Positions 1 to 9,209 are shown, numbered from the stretch's first letter. The stretch: DNA of 64,000 nucleotides from Sphingomonas sp. H160509 (GCF_024124765.2 NZ_JAMXSR020000002.1:2934001-2998000); one strand, 5' to 3'. Notes: generated from the sequence alone by a model not told the origin. Numbers and translations are program-made.

Positions 1-474
1 CATCGCGATCGGCTTGCGCATCGCCGGCCGCACGGATGAGGCGAAGGTCGGCGAACTGCTCGACCTCGTCGACCTGCCCCGCGACATTGCGAGCCGCATG
101 CCCGACGCGCTCTCCGGCGGGCAGCGCCAGCGCGTCGGCATCGCCCGCGCGCTCGCACCCGGCGCGAAACTGCTGCTGCTCGACGAGGCGTTCGGCGCGC
201 TCGACCCGGTCACGCGCGACGCGCTCGGCACGCGGATCCGCGAGCTCCACGACCGGCTCGGGCTGACCACCATCCTCGTCACGCACGACATGGCGGAGGC
301 GCTGCTGCTCGCCGACCGGGTGCTGGTGATGAAGGCGGGACGCATCGTCGCCGACGCCACGCCCGCCGATCTCGTCGCCGGCAAGGGTGGGCGACGACGC
401 GCAGGCGCTGGTGCAGGTGCCGCGTGCGCAGGCCGAACGCTTGCAGGCGCTAGTCGCATGGGGGGGTCGCATGA
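1..474 (+). CDS. Osmoprotectant (glycine betaine/choline-type) ABC transporter ATP-binding protein, 5'-truncated, frameshifted
   Basis: This is the C-terminal part of an ABC ATPase that would energise uptake of a compatible solute at the inner membrane. The gene begins before the window. Visible are the signature SGGQRQR, Walker B LLLLDEAFGALD and the H-loop VTHDMAEA. Two extra-G indels, one in the GGG near 388-390 and one in the G-run at 461-467, interrupt the frame. Correcting both gives a stop TGA at 472-474 that overlaps the ATG of the permease (ATGA), the usual operon arrangement. Without correction the ATPase tail would read into the permease. The substrate is inferred from the fused permease/binding protein downstream. 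Confidence 0.8.
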
Positions 475-2009
475 GCGCATTCCTCGACGCGCTCGGCCGC
501 GTGCCGCCGCTGCTCGCCAACCACGTCCTGCTCTCCGCGGCGGCGCTGCTGCTCGGCATCGCGATCAGCCTGCCGCTCGGCATCTGGTCCGCGCGCAACG
601 CGACCGTGGCGCGCGTGTCGCTCGGTTTCGCAAGCCTCGTCCAGACGATCCCGAGCCTCGCGCTGCTCGCCTTGTTCTATCCGCTGCTGCTCAGCCTCTC
701 CGCGCTGGTCGGCGGCGGCATCCCCGCATTGGGCTTCCTCCCGTCGCTGATCGCGCTGACGCTGTACGCGCTGCTGCCGATCCTGCGGAATGCGGTGGCG
801 GGGTTGCACGGCATCGATCCGGCGGTGATCCAGGCGGCGGACGCGGTCGGCATGACGCCTGCGCAGAAACTGCGGCTGGTCGAGGCACCTTTGGTCGCGC
901 CCGTGCTGATCGCCGGTATCCGCACCGCGGCGGTCTGGACGATCGGGGCCGCGACCTTGTCGACGACGGTCGGCCAGCCGAGCCTCGGCGATATGATCTT
1001 CGCGGGATTGCAGACGCAGAACTGGGCGCTGGTGCTCGCCGGCTGCGTGTCGGCGGCGGCGCTTGCGCTGGCGGTCGACGCGCTGATCGGGGCGATCGAA
1101 TACGGCATCCGCGCGCGCCGCCGCTGGCTGTGGATCGCGAGCGCGGTGGTGTTGGTCTTGGGCACCGCGGCAGCGACCGCCCCGCTGTGGCCCAAGGGCG
1201 GCGGAGACCGCACCGTGGTCGTCGGCGCGAAGAACTTCGCCGAGCAATACATCCTTGCGCGGCTGATCGGCGACCGGCTCGAACATGCCGGCTACACCGT
1301 CGAATATCGCGACGGCCTCGGCTCGGCGGTCGTGTTCGGCGCGCTCTCCGGTGGCGATATCGACGTTTATGTCGATTATGCCGGGACGATCTGGGCGAAC
1401 GAGATGAAGCGCAACGACGTCCCCGAACGCCCGGCGATGGTCGCCGCGATCGCCGACTGGGCGAGGCGCGAGCATCATGTCGGCCTGATTGGGTCGCTCG
1501 GGTTCGAGAACGCCTACGCCTTCGCGATGAAGGGCGACGCGGCGAAGGCCAAGAGCATCGCCAGCCTCGACGATCTGGTGAAGGCCGCTCCCGGCATGAC
1601 GCTAGGCAGCGATCTCGAATTCCTCGAACGTCCCGAATGGGCCGCGGTGAAGCGCTCCTATCCGCTCCGCTTTGCCAAGACGACGCCGTACAGCCCGACC
1701 TTCATGTACCGCGCGCTGGAGAGCGGCAATGTCGATGTCATTTCCGCCTTCTCGTCGGATGGCCGGATCGCTGCGGATGGGCTTACCGTGCTGACCGACC
1801 CGCGGCGTGCGATCCCGGGCTACGACGCGATCCTGATGGTCGCGCCGAAGCGGGCAGGGGACGCGAAGTTCCTCGCCGCGCTAAAGCCGATGGTCGGCCG
1901 CATCCCGGTCGAGGCGATGCGTGCCGCGAACTACCGGGTCGACCGCGATACCGACAAGGAAACGCCGGAGATCGCAGCAAAATGGCTCGCCGCGAAGACC
2001 GGGCTTTAG
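471..2009 (+). CDS. Osmoprotectant ABC transporter permease fused to substrate-binding domain
   Basis: The 512-residue protein has an N-terminal membrane permease domain (about residues 1-215, five to six hydrophobic helices, with the EAPLVAPVLIAG loop that contacts the ATPase). A further helix near 220-240 is followed by an OpuAC-type glycine betaine/choline-binding domain (about 245-510), beginning near VVVGAKNFAEQY. Fusions of this kind are known in OpuC/YehYZ-like systems; the binding domain would face the periplasm. The start ATG at 471 is chosen because it overlaps the repaired ATPase stop and matches the usual permease N-terminus. The stop overlaps the stop of the convergent TauE/SafE gene. 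Confidence 0.85.
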   Translation: MSAFLDALGRVPPLLANHVLLSAAALLLGIAISLPLGIWSARNATVARVSLGFASLVQTIPSLALLALFYPLLLSLSALVGGGIPALGFLPSLIALTLYALLPILRNAVAGLHGIDPAVIQAADAVGMTPAQKLRLVEAPLVAPVLIAGIRTAAVWTIGAATLSTTVGQPSLGDMIFAGLQTQNWALVLAGCVSAAALALAVDALIGAIEYGIRARRRWLWIASAVVLVLGTAAATAPLWPKGGGDRTVVVGAKNFAEQYILARLIGDRLEHAGYTVEYRDGLGSAVVFGALSGGDIDVYVDYAGTIWANEMKRNDVPERPAMVAAIADWARREHHVGLIGSLGFENAYAFAMKGDAAKAKSIASLDDLVKAAPGMTLGSDLEFLERPEWAAVKRSYPLRFAKTTPYSPTFMYRALESGNVDVISAFSSDGRIAADGLTVLTDPRRAIPGYDAILMVAPKRAGDAKFLAALKPMVGRIPVEAMRAANYRVDRDTDKETPEIAAKWLAAKTGL

Positions 2010-2765
2010 GAATAGGCGCGGTAGAAGAACACGATCGTCGTCGCGATCGTCACCAGCAGCGTCCACACGCGGATCACCTGCGGCGACAACAACAGCCCGA
2101 GTTTCGCGCCGAAATGCCCGCCGACGATCCCGCCGATCAGCATCGGCACGCATAGCGCCCACACCACCATCCCGGTCGCGATGAAGATGATCGTCGCGGC
2201 GAGATTCGCGACCGCCAGCATCAGCGTCCGCGGCGGCGCGAGCGTTGCCGGAGTCGCGCCCGACAGCAGCCCCCCACGCAGCCGTCAGCATCAGCCCGAC
2301 GCCGCCACCGAAATAGCCACCATAGACCCCCAGCAGCGCCTGCACCGCGACCAGCGACTTCGGCCCGATCTCGACCCGCGACCGGAGCCACAGCGATGCG
2401 CGCGTGCCGAACGCGATCGCCAGCGTCGCGAACAGCAGCAGCCACGGCACGATCAGGTCGAACGCGCGCGCCGACGTCGCCACCAGCAACAGGCTGCCGA
2501 CCAGCCCGCCGACGAAGGTGATCCCCGCCATCGTCTTCATGCTGACGCCGGAGATCGGCTGGAGCCCATGGCGATACGCCCAAGCGCTCGCCATCGCGCC
2601 CGGCTGGAGCGAGACGTTGCTGGTCGCGTTCGCAAACGTCGACGGCACGCCGAGCCCGATCAGCGTCGGCATCGTCGCGAAGCTGCCGCCGCCCGCCAAC
2701 GCATTCATAGCACCGCCGAGAACACCAGCCCCTGCCGCCAGCGCGACCGCAGTCCACTCAAGCAA
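2006..2765 (-). CDS. TauE/SafE-family sulfite exporter-like permease, frameshifted
   Basis: This polytopic inner-membrane protein of about 252 residues belongs to the TauE/SafE family (DUF81), which exports sulfite or sulfonate-related anions. The specific substrate here is unknown. The N-terminal half contains the family-typical [13 protein letters not shown] segment near residue 16. The frame breaks in the C-run near 2268-2273. Removing one base joins it to the C-terminal half, which ends in [15 protein letters not shown]. The start overlaps the 3' end of rlmN by 8 bp, so the two are probably cotranscribed. It converges with the osmoprotectant transporter. Confidence 0.75.
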
Positions 2766-3963
2766 AAGCGTCGGACTCGGCGGCGGCCTCGCGATCGATC
2801 TGCGCGCGGCTCTTCTTCTCCGACGCGGTCTTCAGCTGGCCGCACGCCGCATCGATGTCGCGCCCGCGCGGCGTCCGCACCGGCGCCGAGATGCCCGCGC
2901 CGAACACGATGCTGGAGAACGACTTGATCCGCTCGGGCGTCGAGCACTCGTATTGCGCACCCGGCCACGGATTGAACGGAATGAGGTTCACCTTCGCCGG
3001 CAGCTCGTACTTCCGCAGCAGCCGCACGAGTTCGCGCGCGTCGTCGTCGGAGTCGTTCTTGTCCTTCAGCATCACATATTCGAACGTGATGCGGCGCGCG
3101 TTGTTCGTGCCCGGATAGTCCGCGCAGGCCTGAAGCAACTCTTCGATGCCGTACTTCCGGTTGAGCGGCACGATCTCGTCGCGCACTTCCTTGGTCACCG
3201 CATGCAGCGACACCGCCAGGTTCACCCCGATCTCCGCCCCCGCGCGCGCCATCATCGGCACCACGCCCGACGTCGACAACGTGATCCGCCGCCGGCTGAG
3301 CGCGATGCCCGCGCCGTCCATCACCAGCTTCAACGCATCGCGGACGTTCTCGAAATTATATAGCGGCTCGCCCATCCCCATCATCACGATGTTGGTGAGC
3401 ATCCGGCCCTCAGGCTGGCTCGGCCATTCGCCCAGCGAATCGCGTGCGAGCATCACCTGGCCGACGATCTCGGCGGGCGTCAAATTGCGCACCAGTCGCA
3501 TCGTCCCTGTGTGGCAGAAGGTGCAGTTCAGCGTGCAGCCGACCTGGCTCGACACGCACAACGTGCCGCGATCCGCGTCGGGGATGAACACCATCTCGTA
3601 ATCCTGCGCATCGTCCGACCGCAGCAGCCACTTTCGCGTCCCGTCGGTCGACACTTGAGCCTCGACCACGTTGGGCCGGCTGATCACGAAGCGCTGCTCG
3701 AGCCACGGGTGCATCGTCTTCGAGATGTCGGTCATCGCCGAAAACTCGGTCGCACCCCGATTATAGATCCAGTGCCACAGCTGTTTCGCGCGCAGCTTGG
3801 CCTGCTTCTCCTCGAGCTGCGACGTCTCCAGCGCCATCCGCAGATCGGCGAGCGACAGCCCGAGCAGGTCGATCCGCCCATCGCTGCGCGGCACGAAGCT
3901 GCGGGGAACGGGCACGGGATCGATGTGCCCCGGAATGGGCATGAGGTTCGCGGCGGTCTGCAT
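2758..3963 (-). CDS. rlmN: 23S rRNA (adenine(2503)-C(2))-methyltransferase / tRNA m2A37 methyltransferase
   Basis: This radical-SAM enzyme methylates C2 of A2503 in 23S rRNA and A37 of some tRNAs, supporting translational fidelity. The 401-residue protein carries the iron-sulfur motif CTLNCTFC (CxxxCxxC) near residue 145, the SAM-binding GMGEPLYN and the later conserved Cys in DAACGQL. An N-terminal RlmN domain precedes the barrel. The frame is intact. The start at 3963 is the first ATG; a second in-frame Met lies seven codons on, so the exact start is uncertain. Confidence 0.95.
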   Translation of the reverse strand: MQTAANLMPIPGHIDPVPVPRSFVPRSDGRIDLLGLSLADLRMALETSQLEEKQAKLRAKQLWHWIYNRGATEFSAMTDISKTMHPWLEQRFVISRPNVVEAQVSTDGTRKWLLRSDDAQDYEMVFIPDADRGTLCVSSQVGCTLNCTFCHTGTMRLVRNLTPAEIVGQVMLARDSLGEWPSQPEGRMLTNIVMMGMGEPLYNFENVRDALKLVMDGAGIALSRRRITLSTSGVVPMMARAGAEIGVNLAVSLHAVTKEVRDEIVPLNRKYGIEELLQACADYPGTNNARRITFEYVMLKDKNDSDDDARELVRLLRKYELPAKVNLIPFNPWPGAQYECSTPERIKSFSSIVFGAGISAPVRTPRGRDIDAACGQLKTASEKKSRAQIDREAAAESDAFA

Positions 3964-4059
3964 GCGCGAGCCCGTAGCGGAATTTTCGTGATTTTTCTAC
4001 TGGCTGCTGGACGAGGGATGGAGACCGTCCGTTTGATCCCGGCCTTCACCAGCAAGAAC

Positions 4060-4168
4060 ACCACCCCGGCGAAGGCCGGGGGCCCAATTGGGGGACGAAG
4101 ATAATGATGGTCAGTCCGTCGTTACGACCACCTTCCCAATTGGGCCCCGGCCTTCGCCGGAGTGGTGC
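4060..4168. repeat. Palindromic intergenic repeat, family A copy 1
   Basis: Two inverted arms, ACCACCCCGGCGAAGGCCGG on the left and GGCCCCGGCCTTCGCCGG on the right, flank a non-palindromic spacer of about 35 bp that contains CGTTAC. Three other copies occur in the window (11601, 42504, 58727). It lies between the rlmN promoter and the IalB-like gene. Confidence 0.85.
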
Positions 4169-4193
4169 CGGTGGGCGGGGCTCGCCCGAAGTT

Positions 4194-4674
4194 TCACCCC
4201 CCCGCTGCACGCCAACACAGCCGCATCAACCGCCGTCGCCGCGCCCGACAGCGCATACACATCGACGAACGGCCGCCCACCAACACCAACCGCCTCGACA
4301 CTCATGCTCCGCCCAGACCGCATCGCCGCGACGATCGCGCGATCGCTAGGCGCATCCCCAGCCCAAGCATCCAGCCCGTTCGCCACCAAAGCGAATCGCC
4401 GCTCGCCGATCGTCAGCGTCACCCCCCGCCGACCGATCCCGCTCGCGACTGAGCCGCACATACAAGGACGCGCGCAAACCCCGCTTCGGCCACGTCGCAA
4501 CGCTGGCAAACCCGGACGCACGCCCCCCGCCATCACCGGCCGCGCAATCGCGTAACACCGCGCCGGGCTAGCATCGCGGAACGCACCCCACCCTTGGTAG
4601 ATGCCGATCGTGTCACGCGCCGCCGCGGGTACACCAACCGCAAACAACCCCGCCGCCAGAACCAAACGCCACAC
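4194..4674 (-). CDS. IalB-like exported protein, frameshifted
   Basis: After repair this encodes about 159 residues with a signal peptide (start GTG at 4674, MWRLVLAAG to PAAA) and a mature part beginning RDTIGIYQGWGAF. It resembles sphingomonad proteins annotated as invasion-associated locus B-like. Three homopolymer indels are needed: a missing G near 4526, an extra G near 4424 and an extra G near 4198. The last places a TGA at 4194-4196 directly after ACSGG; unrepaired, the frame runs into the family A repeat. No enzymatic role is evident; a periplasmic location is inferred from the signal peptide. Confidence 0.55.
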
Positions 4675-4675
4675 A

Positions 4676-4788
4676 ACTCCCCTCCCTGGAAGGGAGGAGC
4701 AGGGGGTGGGTCGGCCAGCTTGAGCCTCAACGGTTCGACCATGCGGAAGCCGACCCACCCCCACCCCCTCCCTTCCAGGGAGGGGGGC
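4676..4788. repeat. Long inverted repeat between IalB-like gene and phosphatase
   Basis: The arms CTCCCCTCCCTGGAAGGGAG on the left and CTCCCTTCCAGGGAGGGG on the right are extended by complementary CAGGGGGTGGGTCGG / CCGACCCACCCCCACC stretches. They flank a short spacer containing TTGAGCCTCAACGG. It could form a strong hairpin and terminate the upstream minus-strand phosphatase transcript. It resembles other G/C-rich repeat families in this window but is not identical to them. Confidence 0.7.
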
Positions 4789-4832
4789 AGAAGTTGCGAA
4801 CCCCGATGTGAGACCTTCGACCCAGGCAAATT

Positions 4833-5516
4833 TCACGCCGGAGCGAACCCCGTACCAAGATGCGGCACCGTCGCGCGTCCATTCTCCACCAGCGTGACCG
4901 ACCCCTGCGGCAACCCCTTCGCAACCGGCGCGCCCAGCAGCGGATCAATCGCCGCACCGGTCATCACGCCGAGCATCACCCGACTCGAAATCCCGTGCAT
5001 GATCACCAGCCGATCGCCCGGATCCTCCGCCGTATCGGCCAGCCACCCGCCGACTCGTGCCGCGATCTCTCCATAGGTCTCGCCATCGGGCGCAGGCTTC
5101 AGCGTGCCCCCCGGCAGCATCACCGGCCCGACCTCGTCGACGACGTCCGCATAATAGCGCCCGCCCCACGACCCCATGTCGATCTCGACCAACCGCGGAT
5201 CGGTCCGCGCATCATGCCAGTCCAGCTCGAGATGCTCGCAGATCACCGCCAGCGTTTGCAAAGCCCGCCCGGTCGGCGACGCCCACAACGTCAGCGCCGG
5301 CTTCGCTCCGAGCAAGCCCCGCAACGCCCGCCCAAGCTCGTCCGCCTGCGCGAACCCAGCGCGCGTCAACGGCGTATGCGCGGCATCCCCCTGCAACCGG
5401 TGCGCCGCATTGAACACGGTTTCGCCGTGCCGCGCGACGAGATCGCGACCTCTGCGAAGGGCCGGACTATCGCTTGATCGGGCGTCCGCTTCACCCTGCC
5501 GTTGGCTTGGAATCAT
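4833..5516 (-). CDS. Histidine phosphatase family protein (phosphoglycerate mutase-like)
   Basis: A 227-residue cytosolic phosphatase of the histidine-phosphatase superfamily. The phosphohistidine motif RHGE appears near residue 29-32 (LVARHGETVFN), and the second catalytic His is in VIMHGISS near residue 164. Such enzymes range from phosphoglycerate mutase to sugar-phosphate or alpha-ribazole phosphatases; the substrate cannot be told here. The RHGE motif lies about 20 residues later than usual, so the true start is probably inside the frame or hidden by an indel. The upstream 140 bp is shared with the next, divergent gene. Confidence 0.75.
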   Translation of the reverse strand: MIPSQRQGEADARSSDSPALRRGRDLVARHGETVFNAAHRLQGDAAHTPLTRAGFAQADELGRALRGLLGAKPALTLWASPTGRALQTLAVICEHLELDWHDARTDPRLVEIDMGSWGGRYYADVVDEVGPVMLPGGTLKPAPDGETYGEIAARVGGWLADTAEDPGDRLVIMHGISSRVMLGVMTGAAIDPLLGAPVAKGLPQGSVTLVENGRATVPHLGTGFAPA

Positions 5517-5609
5517 GGCCCGCGTTTCAACCCCCTGTGGCGCAAAAGCAACGGATTTCCGCGTTTATCTGGGGTTCATGCAACGCCCGCGCGGTTGGTC
5601 CATTGGAGC

Positions 5610-5635
5610 GGTCCACCCCGCGTTTTGGGGTGACC
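5610..5635 (+). promoter_or_regulatory. Hairpin in the leader of the outer-membrane protein gene
   Basis: GGTCCACCCC and GGGGTGACC flank a short GCGTTTT loop and end 21 bp before the ATG at 5657. It lies in the probable 5' untranslated region, so it may stabilise the mRNA or modulate translation. The role is inferred only from position. Confidence 0.35.
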
Positions 5636-5656
5636 AGATAGTATGGAGTAACCCCA

Positions 5657-6310
5657 ATGCGTACGCTTATCGCCGTCTCGCTGCTCGCCATCACCGCAGT
5701 GGCCGCCCCCGCCCTCGCGCAGACCAACCCGACCTTCACCGGCCCCCGCGTCGAGGCCACGCTCGGCTACGATCACACCGGCGCCGGCAGCAGCGTGTCC
5801 AACAACAACGGGCGCGACGACCAGAAGATCGACGGCCTGCTGTACGGCGGCGGCATCGGCTACGATATCGCGACATCGGATAACATCGTGCTCGGCGCCG
5901 AAGCCGAACTGACCGGCTCGACCGCGAAGAGCGATCGCAACGACTACACCAGCGACTTCGGCTATGGCCGCGTCAAGCAGGGCCGCGACATCTATGTCGG
6001 CGCGCGCGCAGGTTATGTCGTCGCACCGACGACGATGCTGTACGTCAAGGGCGGCTACACCAACTCGAAGCTCAAGGTGCTCGCGGGCGATACCAGCCAG
6101 ACCACCGATACGAACTTCAAGCTCGGCGGCTGGCGCGTCGGTGCTGGCGCCGAGCACGCGATGGGCCCGAACAGCTATGCCAAGCTCGAATATCGCTATT
6201 CGAACTATGAGCGCGGCAACATCGACTATGCGACCGGCGGCACCAGCAGCCGCTTCGACGTCGATACCGACCGCCATCAGGTCATGGCGAGCTACGGCTT
6301 CCGCTTCTGA
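5657..6310 (+). CDS. Outer-membrane beta-barrel protein (OmpA/opacity-like porin family)
   Basis: The 217-residue protein has a clean signal peptide (cleavage expected after PALAQ, near residue 22). It is followed by alternating amphipathic strands rich in Gly and aromatic residues (YGGGIGYDIA, IYVGARAGYV, AKLEYRYSNY) and ends in the terminal Phe signature YGFRF typical of outer-membrane barrels. The repeated pattern fits an eight-stranded barrel. Function is probably structural or adhesive; no specific substrate is indicated. It is monocistronic, with its own terminator. Confidence 0.85.
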   Translation: MRTLIAVSLLAITAVAAPALAQTNPTFTGPRVEATLGYDHTGAGSSVSNNNGRDDQKIDGLLYGGGIGYDIATSDNIVLGAEAELTGSTAKSDRNDYTSDFGYGRVKQGRDIYVGARAGYVVAPTTMLYVKGGYTNSKLKVLAGDTSQTTDTNFKLGGWRVGAGAEHAMGPNSYAKLEYRYSNYERGNIDYATGGTSSRFDVDTDRHQVMASYGFRF

Positions 6311-6342
6311 TCGCTTTAACGCGACGTTTACCGTGATCAAAG

Positions 6343-6376
6343 AAGGGTCGGGGCGCTTGCTCCGACCCTTTGTTGT
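6343..6376 (+). terminator. Rho-independent terminator of the outer-membrane protein gene
   Basis: The stem AAGGGTCGG / CCGACCCTT is closed by a GGCGCTTGCT loop and followed by TTGTTGTT. It begins 33 bp after the stop at 6310. Confidence 0.8.
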
Positions 6377-6441
6377 TGGGTAAGCCATCTGCGGATTGCC
6401 CCCCAGCCCCGAGTCCGGCTGCGGTGGCGGGGGGAATTACG

Positions 6442-7561
6442 ATGAAGGCGACGATCGAACGCGCAACGCTCCTCAAGGGGGCTGAGCCATGTCCAGTCCG
6501 TGGTGGAGCGGCGCAACACCATCCCCATCCTGTCGAACGTGCTGATCGAGGCGACCGCCGAGGGCACGCTCAAGCTGATGGCGACCGACCTTGATCTCCA
6601 GATCAACGAATCGATCGCGGCGGCGGTGGACCAGCCCGGCGCGACCACCGTGTCCGCGCACACGCTGTTCGACATCGCACGCAAGCTGCCCGAGGGCTCG
6701 CAGGTCCAGCTCGCCGCGTCGGAAGGCCGGATGAGCATCGTCGCGGGCCGCGCCCGCTTCTCGCTCGGGACGCTGCCGCGCGACGATTTCCCGGTGATCG
6801 CCGAGGGCGAGCTGCCAACGCAGTTCGAACTGCCTGCCGAGACTCTCAAGCAGATCATCGACAAGACGCGCTTCGCGATCTCGACCGAAGAGACGCGCTA
6901 TTACCTCAACGGCATTTTTCTCCACGTGGCCGATGGCGACAGCTCGAACCCGGTGCTGAAGGCCGCGGCGACCGACGGCCACCGCCTCGCGCGCGTCACG
7001 TTGCCGCGTCCCGAGGGTGCCGAATCGATGCCCGACGTGATCGTGCCGCGCAAATGCATCGGTGAGCTCCGCAAGCTGCTCGACGAGGTCGACGGCTCGG
7101 TCGGCGTCTCGCTGTCGCCGACCAAGATCCGCTTCGACCTCGGCCAGGCGATCCTGACCTCGAAGCTGATCGACGGCACCTTCCCGGATTACAGTCGCGT
7201 GATCCCGACCGGCAACGACAAGATCCTCAAGATCGACCCCAAGAGCTTCATGGAAGGCGTCGATCGCGTCTCCACGATCGCGACGGAGAAGACGCGGGCG
7301 GTGAAGATGGCGCTCGACCGCGACAAGATCACGCTGTCGGTCACATCGCCCGAAAACGGCACCGCGGCGGAGGAAGTCCCCGGCGATTACGTAGCGCTCC
7401 CGTTCGAGATCGGCTTCAACAGCCGCTATCTGATGGATATCCTCGCGCAGATCGACGGCGACATGGTCGAGGTCCACCTCGCCGACGCCGCCGCCCCGAC
7501 GCTGATCCGTGAGAACGACAAGTCGCCTGCGCTGTACGTGCTGATGCCGATGCGGGTGTGA
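6442..7561 (+). CDS. dnaN: DNA polymerase III subunit beta (sliding clamp), single-base frameshift near the N-terminus
   Basis: This is the replication clamp that tethers DNA polymerase III. The start ATG at 6442 reads MKATIERATLLKG, the conserved clamp N-terminus. The five-G run at 6477-6481 holds one base too many; removing it continues as LSHVQSVVERRNTIPILSNV. The repaired protein is 372 residues, a normal length, and ends in the family-typical YVLMPMRV. Because the gene is essential, the frameshift is almost certainly an error in the sequence. dnaA is not adjacent here. Confidence 0.93.
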
Positions 7562-7569
7562 TTCGGTCT

Positions 7570-7603
7570 GCCTGTCGCGCCGTGGTATGGCGGCGCGACA
7601 GGC
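7570..7603. promoter_or_regulatory. Perfect 13-bp inverted repeat between dnaN and the antitoxin gene
   Basis: GCCTGTCGCGCCG and CGGCGCGACAGGC are exact reverse complements, separated by TGGTATGG. The element starts 8 bp after the dnaN stop and ends directly before the antitoxin ribosome-binding site (AGGAGCC). It has no T-tract. It could be a transcription end for dnaN, an operator bound by the antitoxin or its complex, or a structure affecting antitoxin translation. Confidence 0.6.
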
Positions 7604-7615
7604 AGGAGCCGGATC

Positions 7616-7867
7616 ATGGACTCGATCAACATCGCGGATCTGAAAGACGAACTGGGCACGCTCATCGACCGGCTCGAAGCTGGCAAAGCCGTGCAGATCA
7701 CGCGCGACGGCCAGCCCTTCGCTGGCGTGACGCCCGAGGCCCCGCCGCTCCCGCGCCGCAAGCCTATTGATGTCGACGCGCTCGAAGCGCTGGCGAAGTC
7801 GCTGCCATACGATCCGACATCTGCACGTGACCTAGTCCGGCAGATGCGTGACGAATCACGGTATTGA
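7616..7867 (+). CDS. Type II toxin-antitoxin antitoxin, Phd/YefM-like
   Basis: An 83-residue antitoxin. The N-terminal half (INIADLKDELGTLIDRLEAG, then VQITRDGQPFAGV) matches the Phd/YefM prevent-host-death fold, which binds DNA. The C-terminal tail would wrap and neutralise the PIN toxin. A ribosome-binding site AGGAGCC precedes the ATG at 7616. Its stop overlaps the TTG start of the toxin gene, indicating translational coupling. It probably represses its own promoter together with the toxin. Confidence 0.85.
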   Translation: MDSINIADLKDELGTLIDRLEAGKAVQITRDGQPFAGVTPEAPPLPRRKPIDVDALEALAKSLPYDPTSARDLVRQMRDESRY

Positions 7868-8292
7868 CCCTCTACTGCGACACGGCGGTGATGTTGTCGG
7901 CCTTCGCCGCCGAGGCGCAAAGCGAGGACGTACGCGCGTGGCTATCGCGACGGTCTGATACTCTGGCGGTCAGCCATTGGGTCGCAACCGAGTTTTCCGG
8001 TGCGCTTGCAATGAAACGGCGATTGGGCGTCATCGACACCGTTGGCTGGACCGGTGTGATGAAGGCGTGGCAACGGTTTTGCGCCGGGGAACTTCACGTG
8101 GAGTCAGTCACCGAAGCCGATTTTGCGTTGGCGGCAACGTTGCTCGATCGCGGTGATCTGAAGCTGCGCTCCGGAGACGCCCTTCACCTTTCGATCGTCG
8201 TTGCGCGCGGTTGGTCCTTAGCGACGCTCGATCACGACCTTGCGCACGCCGCCACGCAAATGCGCGTGGAAGTAGATACCGTCCTCGATTGA
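7864..8292 (+). CDS. VapC-like PIN-domain ribonuclease toxin
   Basis: A 142-residue PIN-domain protein with the four expected acidic metal-binding residues: Asp6 (YCDTAV), Glu43 (ATEF), Asp105 (SGDALH) and Asp123 (TLDHDL). VapC toxins cleave tRNA or rRNA and inhibit translation when the antitoxin is degraded; the target here is unknown. It starts with TTG at 7864 inside the antitoxin stop region. All catalytic residues are present and the frame is open, so the pair looks functional. Confidence 0.88.
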   Translation: MTLYCDTAVMLSAFAAEAQSEDVRAWLSRRSDTLAVSHWVATEFSGALAMKRRLGVIDTVGWTGVMKAWQRFCAGELHVESVTEADFALAATLLDRGDLKLRSGDALHLSIVVARGWSLATLDHDLAHAATQMRVEVDTVLD

Positions 8293-8311
8293 CTCCTCGC
8301 CCGCTGCTCAA

Positions 8312-8331
8312 TACTAACAGTGATGTCAGTA
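8312..8331. promoter_or_regulatory. Operator-like palindrome upstream of the Coq4-like gene
   Basis: TACTAACA-GTGA-TGTCAGTA is a near-perfect 8+4+8 dyad (one mismatch) immediately before AAGGAG and the ATG at 8345. Its size and symmetry fit a TetR-type repressor operator, but no TetR gene is in the window. It sits where binding would block transcription or initiation. Confidence 0.55.
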
Positions 8332-8344
8332 AGGAGTCGACTCG

Positions 8345-9154
8345 ATGGCGAAGCTTCCTCCGTTTCCCGGTACGACCGGCCGTCGCGATTGGCGTACGGC
8401 GTTCGATGCGATCAAGAAATTGCTCGCGAACGGCGACGACACGACGCAGGTGTTCCGGATCATGCGCGCGCTCAACGTCGGCAATGCGCCGATGAATTAC
8501 GCACGGCTGATCGCTTCCGAGCAGGGCGGGCGGATCGCCTATGACCGCGTTGAACTGGCGCAGCGTTTCTCCGACCCCGCGTTCGTCGCGAGCTTCGCGC
8601 CCGGCACGGTCGGGGCGGCGTATCGCAATTTTCTCGAGACGACGGGCTATTCCGCCGACGGGCTGGTCGAGGTCTCACGGCTGGTGCCGTCCGAGGATGA
8701 TCTGGCGCACCCTTACGCGTGGTTCGGCCGGCGGGTGCGCGACACGCACGATATCTGGCATGTGCTGACCGGCTACAAGGCGGACGAAAGCATGGGCGAA
8801 GCGGCGCTCGTCGCGTTCAGCTACGCGCAGGTCGGCGGGCTCGGCTGGGCGCTGATCGGCTCGGCGGCGGCGCTGAAGAGCATGCGAGTCACCGGCAGCA
8901 AGCTGTTCGCGGAGGCGGTCTGGGAAGGCTATCGCAACGGGCGGAAGGCGAAGTGGGTGTCGGGCGAGGATTATCTCGAACTGCTCCACGAACCGCTGGA
9001 GGCCGCGCGCGAACGGCTCGGGATCGTCACGCCTGTCGCGTATTTGCGGGCGCAGCGCGAATTGGGACCGGCGCTCGCGTCGTATCTTAGCACGCAGAAG
9101 GCGACGACCGCGGCGGCCGCACCCGCAGTCCTGCCGGAGCGGGTCGCCGCCTGA
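8345..9154 (+). CDS. Coq4-family protein (ubiquinone biosynthesis COQ4-like)
   Basis: The 269-residue protein carries the Coq4 hallmark: His135-Asp136, His139 and Glu148 in HDIWHVLTGY plus DESMGE, a zinc-binding HDxxH-type site. Yeast Coq4 is needed for coenzyme Q assembly and has been linked to oxidative decarboxylation of the ring. Bacterial homologues are less studied, and bacteria usually make ubiquinone with Ubi enzymes, so its role here could be accessory. It appears to be a single gene with a strong ribosome-binding site AAGGAG and an operator-like palindrome. Confidence 0.82.
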   Translation: MAKLPPFPGTTGRRDWRTAFDAIKKLLANGDDTTQVFRIMRALNVGNAPMNYARLIASEQGGRIAYDRVELAQRFSDPAFVASFAPGTVGAAYRNFLETTGYSADGLVEVSRLVPSEDDLAHPYAWFGRRVRDTHDIWHVLTGYKADESMGEAALVAFSYAQVGGLGWALIGSAAALKSMRVTGSKLFAEAVWEGYRNGRKAKWVSGEDYLELLHEPLEAARERLGIVTPVAYLRAQRELGPALASYLSTQKATTAAAAPAVLPERVAA

Positions 9155-9209
9155 CGCGCTGCTCGCTAGTGGACCGGGCGTGTCGCTGGCGCAGATTGGT
9201 CCCTTACTC

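Noticed and set aside
387..2009. A single ATPase-tail/permease fusion frame
   Set aside because: Arises from an extra G in the run at 461-467; correction gives the usual ATGA overlap of two genes.
2181..3363. Plus-strand frames opposite tauE-like and rlmN genes
   Set aside because: Arg/Ala/Pro-rich antisense shadows; rlmN on the minus strand has all radical-SAM motifs.
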